The notes under the pieces were generated by a model. It ran no database searches. It had not been told where the DNA came from and saw only the letters and a list, made by a program, of their open reading frames with translations. Below are positions 48,212 through 58,046 of a stretch of 64,000 nucleotides of DNA, piece after piece (within the stretch, counting starts at the first letter, position 1; each line of letters opens with the position of its first letter). The position numbers and the translations under genes are program-made. This stretch comes from Eubacterium sp. (GTDB lineage: Bacteria; Bacillota; Clostridia; Oscillospirales; Ruminococcaceae): NCBI GenBank assembly GCA_022511265.1, contig JAFLRX010000011.1:1-64000 (forward strand), in the 5' to 3' direction.

Positions 48212-49594
48212 ATCATAGATTTCATATACACGCTTATCGGTACGCCCATGGGCTATATCATGTGGCCTATTTACCTGCTCTTGCAGAACTTCGGCTGGGC
48301 GATAGTTATATTTACACTTATAGTAAAGGTCGCTATGCTGCCGCTGACCTTAAAGCAGCAGAAAAACATGGCGATGTCACAGCTGTTCGCTCCTAAAGTA
48401 AAGGAGATACAGCAGAAATACAGAAACAACCGCGAAAAGCAGACCGAAGAGCTGCAAAAGCTGCAGCAGCAGGGCTATAACCCCGCGGGCGGCTGCGGTC
48501 CGATGCTGCTCACCATGCTGATACTGTTCGGTATGATCGACGTAATATACAAGCCCATGACACACATGGAGCATATCGGCGCCAACGATATCGCCAGCGT
48601 TACCGCTATCGCGCAGGAGACCGAGATAACCGGCATCCTGCTCAACGAATACAACGCGGAGGATCTCGCGCTTATCGAAGAGTACATTGCCGGCAATACC
48701 GACGTTGTGTTCATCTCCGAAGAGCATGCGCAGCTTACCCATGCGTTTGCCGAGGACGAGGGCTTTACCAAAGACTTTGATGAAAAGGCACCCGCGACCA
48801 TAACCGCGGAGGATATAAGCAAGTACGGCTCACTGTTCATTACACAGGAGACGGTGGCTAACGACCTGCTGGGCAACAACTCACGCCTGACCGCTGAGAC
48901 CAAGCAGAAGATAAGCATGGTCAAGACCAGATACAACGGCCTGCAAAAAGAACTGCTGGCTATACAGATATACAAGAAGTACCCCGAGACCTTTAATTCC
49001 AGCAACCGTATAACGGATGAGATAAAGGATCAGATGCAGAACCTTTCCGAGAATATGATGTTCTTCGGCCTGGATTTCGGTAACACGCCGAAATTCCTGG
49101 TGTTCGAGCCGCTGCTGCTGATACCTGTGCTGTCGTTCCTGTTCTCGGCGGCGTCCATGCTGCTGTCGCAGTACTTTAATAAAAAGAACAACCCCGAGAC
49201 TGCCAACGCACCCGGTATGGGCGGTATGAAGGTAATGCTGTACATTATGCCTTTGTTCTCACTGTGGATCGCGTTCAGCGTACCGGCGGGCGTAGGCTTC
49301 TACTGGACTGTCAACTATGTATTCAGCATTATCCAGACCTTACTGATGCAGAAGTTCTACAACCCCGAAAAGCTGAGAGAGCAGGCGGAGATAGAGTTTA
49401 AGGCAAAGCACCCTAAAACCGCCAAGGTGACCACTACCGCTGTAGTTACCGACGCGGAGACGGGCGAGGAAAAGACCGTTACTAAGGAAGAAACGCTGTC
49501 ACAGAAAGAGATAAACCGCAGAAAGCTTGCCGCGGCAAGAAAAGCCGACGCAGAGAAATACGGCGAAGAATATGACGACAGCGACGATATATGA
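48212..49594 (+). CDS. yidC: Membrane protein insertase YidC/OxaA; start likely a non-AUG codon at 48212-48217
   Basis: (I)IDFIYTLIGTPMGYIMWPIYLLLQNFGWAIVIFTLIVKVAMLPLTLKQQKNM; ORF track begins at internal ATG 48248. Confidence 0.95.
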   Translation: MIDFIYTLIGTPMGYIMWPIYLLLQNFGWAIVIFTLIVKVAMLPLTLKQQKNMAMSQLFAPKVKEIQQKYRNNREKQTEELQKLQQQGYNPAGGCGPMLLTMLILFGMIDVIYKPMTHMEHIGANDIASVTAIAQETEITGILLNEYNAEDLALIEEYIAGNTDVVFISEEHAQLTHAFAEDEGFTKDFDEKAPATITAEDISKYGSLFITQETVANDLLGNNSRLTAETKQKISMVKTRYNGLQKELLAIQIYKKYPETFNSSNRITDEIKDQMQNLSENMMFFGLDFGNTPKFLVFEPLLLIPVLSFLFSAASMLLSQYFNKKNNPETANAPGMGGMKVMLYIMPLFSLWIAFSVPAGVGFYWTVNYVFSIIQTLLMQKFYNPEKLREQAEIEFKAKHPKTAKVTTTAVVTDAETGEEKTVTKEETLSQKEINRRKLAAARKADAEKYGEEYDDSDDI

Positions 49595-49618
49595 TTGAAA
49601 AGGAAAGGACCTAAGACC

Positions 49619-50581
49619 ATGGAGAAAATTTACACCGGCAAGTCGCTGGAAGAGCTGGAGGCACTGGCTTACTCCGAGCTTACCGCACTGGGCGCGGCCA
49701 AAAGCGACATTTCCATCGAAGTAGTAGAACAGCCCGTTAAAAAGCTGTTCGGCAAAAAGGGCGACTATAAGATAAAGGCGGTATGCCCCGACCTTGCTGA
49801 AGCATCTGCACCCGCACCCGCCGCAGCACCCGCAGAGGCAGAGCCTGTCAAGCAGGCAGCCCCCGCTGAGACAGAGACTGCATCTTCCGCAGCTATCACC
49901 GACGACAGCCGTAAAAAGGCAGCTGTTGCCGCGGCTTATCTCGAAAAGGTGCTTACCGCACTGGGTATCGAAAACTTCAACGTAAATATAATCGAAAAAG
50001 AAGACATTATCGTGCTGGATATCACCGGCGAAAATCTCGGCGCGGTTATCGGCAGACGCGGCGAAACTCTGGATGCGCTCCAGTATCTCGCTATACTGGC
50101 AAGCAACCGCCACGACGAGCCCTATTGCCGCATGACCGTTGACTGCAACGGCTACAGAGACAAGCGCGAAGAGACCCTCAAGGCTCTGGCACAGCGCACC
50201 GCCAACAAGGTGCTTCGTCAGGGCAGACGCATCACATTAGAGCCGATGAACCCCTACGAGCGCAGGATAATCCACAGCACCGTTGCGGATATCGAGGGCA
50301 TTTACTCCAACTCCATCGGTGAAGAGCCTTACAGAAAGGTCGTTATCTCCTGCTCTCAGCGTCACGCCGACAGCAAGCGCGCAGAGCGCAGAGGCGGCAA
50401 CAGACGCGGCGGTAATACCACCCACCGCTCTTACAAGCAGAGCAGCGGCTTCTCCACCTCGTTTGAAAGAGAGTACAAGCGTTCCGCTCCCGCTCAGACC
50501 GACGAGCAGCCTGTTGAGTATTCGCAGGAGACCGTTGAAGCGGAAAAGAATGCTACTCTTTACGGCAAGATAGAATTTTAA
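49619..50581 (+). CDS. jag: RNA-binding protein Jag/KhpB (Jag-N, KH, R3H)
   Basis: MEKIYTGKSLEELEALAYSELTALG; KH GENLGAVIGRRGETLDALQYL; R3H NPYERRIIHSTVADIEGIYSNSIGEEPYRKVVIS. Confidence 0.95.
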   Translation: MEKIYTGKSLEELEALAYSELTALGAAKSDISIEVVEQPVKKLFGKKGDYKIKAVCPDLAEASAPAPAAAPAEAEPVKQAAPAETETASSAAITDDSRKKAAVAAAYLEKVLTALGIENFNVNIIEKEDIIVLDITGENLGAVIGRRGETLDALQYLAILASNRHDEPYCRMTVDCNGYRDKREETLKALAQRTANKVLRQGRRITLEPMNPYERRIIHSTVADIEGIYSNSIGEEPYRKVVISCSQRHADSKRAERRGGNRRGGNTTHRSYKQSSGFSTSFEREYKRSAPAQTDEQPVEYSQETVEAEKNATLYGKIEF

Positions 50582-50609
50582 TTCAAGTCCGTAAACTATA
50601 AATTTCATA

Positions 50610-50645
50610 AAAACGCTGATATTTTCACAATATCAGCGTTTTTTG
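50610..50645 (+). terminator. Terminator after jag
   Basis: AAAACGCTGATATT-ttcac-AATATCAGCGTTTTTT. Confidence 0.9.
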
Positions 50646-50690
50646 CAATTTGCAGATTTTCAACTTGCAAAATTTGTGCAATTTAACCTA

Positions 50691-50719
50691 TTGACAATTT
50701 ATGCGTTTGGGTGTAAAAT
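50691..50719 (+). promoter_or_regulatory. Promoter of type III glutamine synthetase gene
   Basis: TTGACA (50691-50696) N17 TAAAAT (50714-50719). Confidence 0.75.
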
Positions 50720-50745
50720 ATATAGCGTAACGAGAAAGAACAAAG

Positions 50746-50780
50746 GCGTTCTGATATGGTATCAGAGCGTCTTTTTCTTT
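50746..50780 (+). terminator. Leader hairpin plus U tract upstream of glnN (possible attenuator)
   Basis: GCGTTCTGATA-tgg-TATCAGAGCGT then CTTTTTCTTTT, between promoter and ATG 50820. Confidence 0.65.
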
Positions 50781-50819
50781 TAACACGATTAAACTAACTC
50801 TTCAGGAGGAAAAGGAAAA

Positions 50820-52916
50820 ATGGCAGAAAAGACATACGACGTCACCGAATTATTCGGCTCGGACGTTTTCAACGAGGCAGTGATGAAAGCAAAGCTGCCT
50901 AAGGCTACATTCAAAGAGCTGATGAAGGCTATCAACGGTCAGGCAGAGCTGACGCTCCCCGTTGCTGAGGTAGTAGCCAGCGCAATGAAGGACTGGGCGG
51001 TAGAAAAGGGCGCGACCCACTACACCCACTGGTTCCAGCCGATGACCGGCATCACCGCGGAAAAGCACGACAGCTTTATCTCCCCCGTCGGCGACGGTAC
51101 GGTTATTATGGAATTTTCCGGCAAAGAGCTTATTAAGGGCGAGCCGGACGCGTCGTCCTTCCCCTCAGGCGGTATCCGCGCTACATTCGAGGCAAGAGGC
51201 TACACCGCTTGGGATCCCACCTCCTATGCATTTATAAAGGATAACACCCTGTACATCCCCACCGCGTTCTTCTCCTATTCAGGAGAGGCGCTGGATAAGA
51301 AGACCCCGCTGCTGCGCTCTATGGACGCCGTTTCCAAGCAGGCACTGAGAATACTGAGACTGTTCGGCAACGAGACCACCAAAAAGGTTGTCGCTACCGT
51401 CGGCGCGGAGCAGGAATACTTCCTTATCGACAAGAAATACTATGACAAGAGAAAAGACCTTATCCTTACCGGCAGGACGCTGTTTGGTGCCGCTCCGGCA
51501 AAGGGACAGGAGCTTGAGGATCATTACTTCGGTGCTATCAAGCAGAGGGTCAGCGACTATATGAAGGACCTCGACAAGCGTCTGTGGGCACTGGGCGTAT
51601 CCTCCAAGACCAAGCACAACGAAGTCGCCCCCTGCCAGCACGAGTGCGCACCGATATACGAGTCCGCTAACCTCGCGTCCGATCACAACCAGCTGACTAT
51701 GGAAATGATGAAGAAGGTCGCGCTGGAACACGGTCTGGTATGCCTGCTGCATGAAAAGCCTTTCGCGGGCGTTAACGGCAGCGGCAAGCACGACAACTGG
51801 GCGATCTCCACCGACGACGGTCAGAACCTGCTTAACCCCGGTAAAACCCCGATGGAAAACGCGCAGTTCCTGACATTCTTAGTTGCCATCATCAAGGCGG
51901 TTGACGAGCACGCTGACCTGCTGAGACTGTCGGTTGCTACCGCAGGCAACGACCACAGACTGGGTGCGAACGAGGCACCCCCCGCTATCATCTCGATGTT
52001 CCTCGGCGAAGAGCTGACCGAAGTTATCGACGCGCTGGTTGCAGGTACTAATGTAGAAAGCAAGCGTTCAAAGTTTGATATAGGCATCTCGGTACTGCCC
52101 AAGTTCACCAAGGACACCACCGACAGAAACAGGACTTCACCGTTCGCGTTTACCGGTAACAAGTTCGAGTTCAGAAGTCTCGGTTCGTCACTCAACATCT
52201 CCGGTCCTAACATCGTGCTGAACACCATCGTTGCTGACGCGCTGGAAGAATTCGCCGACAAGCTGGAGGGCGTAGAGGATTTCCAAGCATCGCTGCATGA
52301 CCTGCTGGTAGAAACTATCAAAGAGCATAAGCGCATCATCTTCAACGGCAACGGCTACGACGACGCGTGGGTAAAGGAAGCTGTCGAGGTACGCGGACTG
52401 CCCGAGTTCAAGTCATCGGTTGACGCGCTCCCCCACTTCTGCGACGAGAAGAACGTCAAGCTGTTTGTTAAGCATAAGATATTCAGCGAGGTCGAGGTAC
52501 ATTCCAGAACCGAAATACTTATCGAAAACTACAACAAGAACATCAATATCGAGGCACTGACTACCGCAGAGATGGCTAAAAAGCAGATACTCCCCGCTGT
52601 CATCGCGTATGAGAAGGACATCTGCGAGGCGCTTGTCGCTAAGAAGAACGCAGGGCTCGGCTATACCGTTGAGCAGGGCATCGCAAGCAAGGTTGATTCC
52701 CTCGCCGCAAGCCTGAACGCTAAGATAGACGAGCTGGAGAGCGCGACTGTAAAGGCACACGGCATCGACGATGTGTTCGAGGCGTCCAAGTGCTATCACG
52801 ACGAGGTATTTGCCACCATGCAGAGCCTGCGCGCGGTAGCCGACGAGCTGGAGACTATCGTCGGCAGCAAGTACTGGCCGTTCCCGACCTATGAGGAGCT
52901 GCTTTTCACAGTATAA
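50820..52916 (+). CDS. glnN: Glutamine synthetase type III
   Basis: [70 protein letters not shown]. Confidence 0.97.
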   Translation: MAEKTYDVTELFGSDVFNEAVMKAKLPKATFKELMKAINGQAELTLPVAEVVASAMKDWAVEKGATHYTHWFQPMTGITAEKHDSFISPVGDGTVIMEFSGKELIKGEPDASSFPSGGIRATFEARGYTAWDPTSYAFIKDNTLYIPTAFFSYSGEALDKKTPLLRSMDAVSKQALRILRLFGNETTKKVVATVGAEQEYFLIDKKYYDKRKDLILTGRTLFGAAPAKGQELEDHYFGAIKQRVSDYMKDLDKRLWALGVSSKTKHNEVAPCQHECAPIYESANLASDHNQLTMEMMKKVALEHGLVCLLHEKPFAGVNGSGKHDNWAISTDDGQNLLNPGKTPMENAQFLTFLVAIIKAVDEHADLLRLSVATAGNDHRLGANEAPPAIISMFLGEELTEVIDALVAGTNVESKRSKFDIGISVLPKFTKDTTDRNRTSPFAFTGNKFEFRSLGSSLNISGPNIVLNTIVADALEEFADKLEGVEDFQASLHDLLVETIKEHKRIIFNGNGYDDAWVKEAVEVRGLPEFKSSVDALPHFCDEKNVKLFVKHKIFSEVEVHSRTEILIENYNKNINIEALTTAEMAKKQILPAVIAYEKDICEALVAKKNAGLGYTVEQGIASKVDSLAASLNAKIDELESATVKAHGIDDVFEASKCYHDEVFATMQSLRAVADELETIVGSKYWPFPTYEELLFTV

Positions 52917-52980
52917 ACTATTTATTATCTAGACCTTGGAGGGCAATAGTCCTTTAAGATAATCTGCACCCTTTTCCTTT

Positions 52981-53013
52981 GGCTATGGTCTTTTGACCAT
53001 AGCCGACTTTTTT
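52981..53013 (+). terminator. Terminator after glnN
   Basis: GGCTATGGTC-tttt-GACCATAGCC then gacTTTTTTT. Confidence 0.9.
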
Positions 53014-53115
53014 TGCAGCGTGCCGCTGCACCCAATTTAGCTCGATTTTTAACAAGAAAAGTTTTTAGGTTTTTGCTCCGGCAAGATGTTACAGCTTTTT
53101 ACAAAAGTTTATTTG

Positions 53116-53144
53116 TTGACATTTCCGGGGTGCTGTGCTATAAT
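53116..53144 (+). promoter_or_regulatory. Sigma-A promoter upstream of GNAT gene
   Basis: TTGACA (53116-53121) N17 TATAAT (53139-53144). Confidence 0.85.
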
Positions 53145-53170
53145 TGTCAAAAACCAATCGGAGAAAAGCT

Positions 53171-53704
53171 ATGGAGTATACATTAAAAAACGGGAAAACG
53201 GTTATCATCAGAGAGCCGAAAACCGATGACGCGCAGGCGCTTGTTTCCCTGATGACAACAGCCTATACCGAAACGCCGTTTTTGGCAGGAAACCCGGGAG
53301 AATTTACCACTACCCCGGAGGAGGAAAGTAAGATCATAGAAAACGCATTGAACAGCCAAACCAGCACATGGTTCGTTGCCGAATATGAGGGTAAGGTCGT
53401 CGGTCAATGCTCTGTGGGGCTTAAAGGCAGCCGCCAGCGTCTACGGCACAGGGCAGAACTGGGGTTTGTCATCCTTGAACGATTCTGCAATATCGGCATC
53501 GGCGGAAAAATGATGACGGAATGTCTTAAATGGTGTACCGACAACGGCGTGACACAGGCTGAATTAGATGTTGTCACAGGTAATGAAAGAGCCCTGAATA
53601 TGTACAAAAGCTTTGGATTTGAGATAGTGGGGACATCGCCGAAGGCTTTGAAATACCCCGACGGCACTTATGCCGATGAGTACAGAATGGTAAAGTTTTT
53701 GTGA
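53171..53704 (+). CDS. GNAT family N-acetyltransferase
   Basis: RHRAELGFVILERFCNIGIGGKMMTECLKWCTDNGVTQAELDVVTGNERALNMYKSFGFEIVG; ATG at 53171 with SD ggag. Confidence 0.92.
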   Translation: MEYTLKNGKTVIIREPKTDDAQALVSLMTTAYTETPFLAGNPGEFTTTPEEESKIIENALNSQTSTWFVAEYEGKVVGQCSVGLKGSRQRLRHRAELGFVILERFCNIGIGGKMMTECLKWCTDNGVTQAELDVVTGNERALNMYKSFGFEIVGTSPKALKYPDGTYADEYRMVKFL

Positions 53705-53726
53705 TATATTAAATTGAGGTAAATAT

Positions 53727-54266
53727 ATGAACGCATTGATTATCAATTGCAGCCCTGTACGAAACGGCGCAACCGCCGAGATAGTAAAAACGGCGTCTAA
53801 CAGCTTATCCGCAAGATATGAAGTAAAAACAATATGCATAGATGATTATGACATAGGTTTTTGCAAAGGGTGCAGAGCCTGCCATAAAACGGCACAATGT
53901 ATTCAACAGGATGATGTTGACATGGTAATGGAGCTGTACGAGTGGGCTGATGTAATCATATCAGTTGCCCCGTCCTACTGGGCGGATATACCGGGGCAGT
54001 TCAAAGTGTTCATTGACAGATGCACGCCGTGGTGCAATACTCACGAACCTCACACAGCTATCAGCAAAGGTAAAAAAGGATACACCATTGCATTAAGGAC
54101 AGGACCGGGTATGAAAGAATGCGAGCGTATCGTCCAAACTATCGAGCATTTTTACTGGCATTTGGAGATAGAGTGCCGCGGCAGCCTGTGTTTGTGTTCT
54201 GTGGACTGCAAAGAGGCTGTTGAGCCGAGAAAAAATGAAATTATAGACTTTTGTGAAAATATATAA
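53727..54266 (+). CDS. Flavodoxin-fold NAD(P)H-dependent oxidoreductase
   Basis: MNALIINCSPVRNGATAEIVKTA; CKGCRACH; VAPSYWADIPGQFKVFIDR. Confidence 0.88.
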   Translation: MNALIINCSPVRNGATAEIVKTASNSLSARYEVKTICIDDYDIGFCKGCRACHKTAQCIQQDDVDMVMELYEWADVIISVAPSYWADIPGQFKVFIDRCTPWCNTHEPHTAISKGKKGYTIALRTGPGMKECERIVQTIEHFYWHLEIECRGSLCLCSVDCKEAVEPRKNEIIDFCENI

Positions 54267-54292
54267 GTCATAAATACCGAGGTGATATATCC

Positions 54293-54814
54293 ATGTATAA
54301 GGGTTTGGTTCAATTACCCGAAACAAAATATCTGGGATTTGGTATTATGATGCCATGGGAAAACAATCTTGAAATTCAGTTCGGACTGTGGCAGCAGGCA
54401 GTGGATTTCAAGAAAATCGAAGCCCTTAAAGAATTATGCGGTAGCGAGCAAGCTATAGGAATTTTCTGCTATAGATGTGATGAGAAAACTCAAACATTTT
54501 CTTACCATATTGCCTGTGAAAACAAAAATAAAGCTGTGAGTGCAGAATTTGAAGAACTGAAAATAGACGCAGGAACATTTGCCCAATTTGAAAACACCTG
54601 TCAGAATTTTTCCGACAGATTTAAAGCATATAATGACTTGTGCGATGAGATATGGGGCAAATGGCTTCCTAATTCGGATTATATTTCTCTTATTGAGCTG
54701 GAAACATTGGGCAGTGTTGAGGGCTATGCTTCGCTCGAAGTATATAAAACCGGCAATCCGACTGCTGTTCCGTATCAGTTTGAAATACTGCTGCCTGTAA
54801 AAAGGAAATCGTAA
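54293..54814 (+). CDS. GyrI-like/AraC effector-binding domain protein
   Basis: VQLPETKYLGFGIMMPWEN...IDAGTFAQFENTCQ...YASLEVYKTGNP..YQFEILLPVK. Confidence 0.7.
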   Translation: MYKGLVQLPETKYLGFGIMMPWENNLEIQFGLWQQAVDFKKIEALKELCGSEQAIGIFCYRCDEKTQTFSYHIACENKNKAVSAEFEELKIDAGTFAQFENTCQNFSDRFKAYNDLCDEIWGKWLPNSDYISLIELETLGSVEGYASLEVYKTGNPTAVPYQFEILLPVKRKS

Positions 54815-54819
54815 AAATT

Positions 54820-54848
54820 AAAATCCTGAGACTTGCTCTCAGGATTTT
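54820..54848. terminator. Bidirectional terminator between convergent genes
   Basis: AAAATCCTGAG-acttgct-CTCAGGATTTT. Confidence 0.85.
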
Positions 54849-54849
54849 A

Positions 54850-55941
54850 TCATTTACAATACAACTCCACATCCCACGCGGGGAGATAGGGCGGCTCTCG
54901 CAGATACATGCGATATTCCGGGTTCAGCGCCTTTATTTTCAGCGGCAGCGCGAACATATCCTCCGGGCGGTGGTAGAGCGAGACTATCAGCTTTGGCTTG
55001 CAGCGGCGGATGATTTGCTCGCAGCCGTCTATTGCCCTGTCCTCGCAGCCCTCGGTATCGAACTTTATCACGGTGACATCGTCGTCCCCCGCCACGCCGT
55101 CAAGGCTTTTCATTGGCGTCATTTTCACCGACGCGGCTTTTGGCGGCAGCCCGCCGGTGAATGGGATAAAGCCGGAATTCCTGCCGCCCTTGGAGACAAA
55201 CGGCAGCTCCTCTTCCCTGTCCCACGCGCCCGCGTTTATTGTGACCAGCTTGTCCTCCAGCGCGGCGTGACGTTTTTTCAGCCGTTCAAGGCTTTTCCTG
55301 TCCGGCTCAAAGGCATACACCCGCCGCACCTTGCCGCCTGTCGCCGTCAGAAACTCCTCAACGGTGTCCCCGTTAAACGCGCCGAGGTCGGCGTAGGTCT
55401 CGCTTTCGCCTAATTCCAGCAGCGGATATGCCGCGCCCTTTTCAGTCTGGTGCGGTATAAGATAGCGAATATCTCCGCTGATACGGTAATACAGCCAGCC
55501 CTCAAACAGCCGCCTTGACTGCTCGTCGGCAAGCATGCCGTATACCTCGCTAAGCTCTTCAATATGCTCCTCGGCATATTCTTTATCAAACAGTCCGCCG
55601 CCTATCACCGGGACATCTGGGACATATAATTCCTGCTCGGCGGCTATGCGGTGGATATTTTCCAACACCTCGGGACGCTGTGTGCCGAAGCACACCAGCA
55701 CGATAAATTCCCCGTACTGCGCCTTTATATCCGAATATTTTCTCACCTCAAACCCCGCAAAGCTGTGACCGCGCACAAAATCATCGCTCGCCATAAATCC
55801 GGCGGGCGATATGTTTTTTTCGTTCATTACGTTCAGCACCTTCTGTGCGCCGTCGCCCATGCCGTAAAGAATTATCGGCTTGTCGGCGGTTTGCAGTCGC
55901 TCCCATAATGAGGGAACATTTGTGATATCAAGAGGTGACAT
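54850..55941 (-). CDS. FkbM family methyltransferase
   Basis: YADLGAFNGDTVEEFL, VYAFEPDRKSLERLKKR, VIKFDTEGCEDRAIDG. Confidence 0.88.
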   Translation of the reverse strand: MSPLDITNVPSLWERLQTADKPIILYGMGDGAQKVLNVMNEKNISPAGFMASDDFVRGHSFAGFEVRKYSDIKAQYGEFIVLVCFGTQRPEVLENIHRIAAEQELYVPDVPVIGGGLFDKEYAEEHIEELSEVYGMLADEQSRRLFEGWLYYRISGDIRYLIPHQTEKGAAYPLLELGESETYADLGAFNGDTVEEFLTATGGKVRRVYAFEPDRKSLERLKKRHAALEDKLVTINAGAWDREEELPFVSKGGRNSGFIPFTGGLPPKAASVKMTPMKSLDGVAGDDDVTVIKFDTEGCEDRAIDGCEQIIRRCKPKLIVSLYHRPEDMFALPLKIKALNPEYRMYLREPPYLPAWDVELYCK

Positions 55942-55988
55942 ATTTTCTCCTTTATACAACTATTCGGGCGGCAAGCCGCCCGAATTAC

Positions 55989-57812
55989 TTATTCTACAGT
56001 TACCGATTTAGCGAGATTTCTCGGATGGTCAACGTCGCAGTCCTTCAGCACCGCGGTGTAATATGCGATAAGCTGCAGCGGCACCACCGCCACCAGCGGC
56101 ATCAGCATATCGCGTGCCGTCGGCAGATATACCGGGCAATCGGCGTCCTTGCCGAGATCATTCATACCCTCTCCGCAGATAAGCACCACCATAGCGCCGC
56201 GGGATTTTACTTCCTTAACGTTGCTTGCAGTCTTTTCGTATAGGTCGTGCTGGGTCGCCACCGCGATGACCGGCATTCCTTCTTCAATAAGAGAAATAGT
56301 ACCATGCTTTAACTCGCCTGCCGCATAGCTTTCGGAATGGATATAGGAGATCTCCTTCAGCTTCAGGCTGCCCTCCATGCTCAGCGCATAGTCCAGCCCC
56401 CTGCCGATGTACAGCAGGCTGTCCGCGCTCATCAGACGTGCCGCAACCTTCTGATACTGCTCTTGATCATCTATGCATACCTGCACCTTGTCGGGTATCT
56501 CTAACAGCTCTGTAATAAGCTGCTTTGTCTCCTGCTCGCTTATCGCACCGCGCGCATACGCCACACGGAATGCCAGCAGATACATAAACGCGGTCTGCAC
56601 CATATACGCCTTGGTAGAGCATACCGAAATTTCAGGTCCTGCAAGAGTATACATTACCATTTTCGCCTCACGTGCGATAGACGAGCCGACAACATTTACT
56701 ATAGCCAAAGTATCAGCGCCTACCCTGTTGGACAGCTTGAGCGCCTCCAACGTGTCGGCGGTCTCGCCCGACTGGGATATTACTACCACTAAATCGTCCT
56801 TTGTCAGCAGCGGGTTGCGGTATCTGAACTCCGACGCCATGTCAACAATGACAGGCGTACGCGCCAGCGACTCTATTATATACTTGCCGACTATGCCCGC
56901 ATGCATTGCCGAGCCGCAGCCGATTATGTAAATATGCTTATACTCGCGCAGCTTTTCGTCGGTCAGTCCGCACTCTGAAAAGTCCGGCATACCGTCCTTT
57001 ACACGCGGGTTTATTGTCTTCTTCAGCGCGTCCGGCTGCTCGGTTATCTCTTTTAGCATAAAGTGTGCATAGCCGCCCTTTTCCGCCGCGGATACGTCCC
57101 AGTCAGCCACCTGCAATTCTTTTTCTATCACGTTGCGGTGTACGTCATAGAAGGTCACGCCGTCCTTGGTGATATCCGCTATCTCGCCCGGCTCAAGCAG
57201 ATAATATTCCTTGGTATGCTCGATTATCGCGGTGACATCCGAGCCGATGAACATCTCGCCGTCGCCCTTGCCGACAATAAGCGGGCTTTCCTTTCTTACC
57301 GCGAAAAGGCGGTTTTTATGCTCACGGAAGATGATACCCAGCGCGTACGCGCCCTCGATATCCGCGACAGTCTTTATGATAGCGTCCAGCGGGTCGCCGT
57401 TGTAGTTGTAGTCCAGCAGCTTTGCCACCGTCTCGGTGTCGGTCTCACTCTCAAAGCCATAGCCGTGCTCGGTAAGAAACTCCTTTATCTTGCGGTAATT
57501 CTCGATAATACCGTTATGTACGATGGACACACGCCCGTTGCCTATCGGGTGAGAGTTGATGTCGCTCGGCTCGCCGTGGGTCGCCCAACGGGTATGCCCT
57601 ATGCCGGATATCGCCGACATATGCCGCTCGGTCTTTAACCGCTTTTCCAGTCCCTCGGCTATCTTGCCCTTTGCCTTGACAGTCTGTATCCTGTCATTTT
57701 CAAACAGCGCGATACCCGCAGAGTCATATCCCCTGTATTCCAGCTTTTTAAGCGCGTTTACGAGAATATCCGTGCATTCTCTCTCGCCTGCATATCCGAC
57801 AATTCCGCACAT
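55989..57812 (-). CDS. glmS: Glutamine--fructose-6-phosphate aminotransferase
   Basis: MCGIVGYAG N-terminal Cys start at 57812 (SD AAAGGA); IGHTRWATHGEPSDINSHPI; SIS domains; ends PRNLAKSVTVE. Confidence 0.98.
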   Translation of the reverse strand: MCGIVGYAGERECTDILVNALKKLEYRGYDSAGIALFENDRIQTVKAKGKIAEGLEKRLKTERHMSAISGIGHTRWATHGEPSDINSHPIGNGRVSIVHNGIIENYRKIKEFLTEHGYGFESETDTETVAKLLDYNYNGDPLDAIIKTVADIEGAYALGIIFREHKNRLFAVRKESPLIVGKGDGEMFIGSDVTAIIEHTKEYYLLEPGEIADITKDGVTFYDVHRNVIEKELQVADWDVSAAEKGGYAHFMLKEITEQPDALKKTINPRVKDGMPDFSECGLTDEKLREYKHIYIIGCGSAMHAGIVGKYIIESLARTPVIVDMASEFRYRNPLLTKDDLVVVISQSGETADTLEALKLSNRVGADTLAIVNVVGSSIAREAKMVMYTLAGPEISVCSTKAYMVQTAFMYLLAFRVAYARGAISEQETKQLITELLEIPDKVQVCIDDQEQYQKVAARLMSADSLLYIGRGLDYALSMEGSLKLKEISYIHSESYAAGELKHGTISLIEEGMPVIAVATQHDLYEKTASNVKEVKSRGAMVVLICGEGMNDLGKDADCPVYLPTARDMLMPLVAVVPLQLIAYYTAVLKDCDVDHPRNLAKSVTVE

Positions 57813-57839
57813 AGTATAAGTCCTTTCGAGTTTTTCTAT

Positions 57840-58046
57840 GGCAACACCGCACAGAGATTGTGTGAAAGATGCGCCGTCAGATTTTTCGTCAGATTGTATC
57901 AAAATTTTGCAGGCATACTGTCGTATGTCAAGAAATTTTGGTGCAAGATGGCGGAAAATATGCAAGCATATTTCGCCACGATCTGAAAGATCGTGCAGGT
58001 CTTTAGACAACGCAAAGCCGCCAGGCGGTCTTTGTGCGGTATTGCC
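57840..58046. mobile_element. MITE-like element in glmS leader: terminal inverted repeats and multiple internal hairpins
   Basis: Left GGCAACACCGCACAGAG versus right (reverse complement) GGCAATACCGCACAAAG, 15/17 identical; internal hairpins CATAC-tgtc-GTATG, GAAAATATGC-aa-GCATATTTC, CACGATCT-ga-AAGATCGTG, CCGCC-a-GGCGG. Confidence 0.6.

Noticed and set aside
48205-48396. GTG-started 63-aa ORF (MIYHRFHIHAYRYAHG...) overlapping the yidC start
   Set aside because: Out of frame with yidC, low-complexity composition, GTG sits inside the SD; more likely yidC starts at a non-AUG codon.
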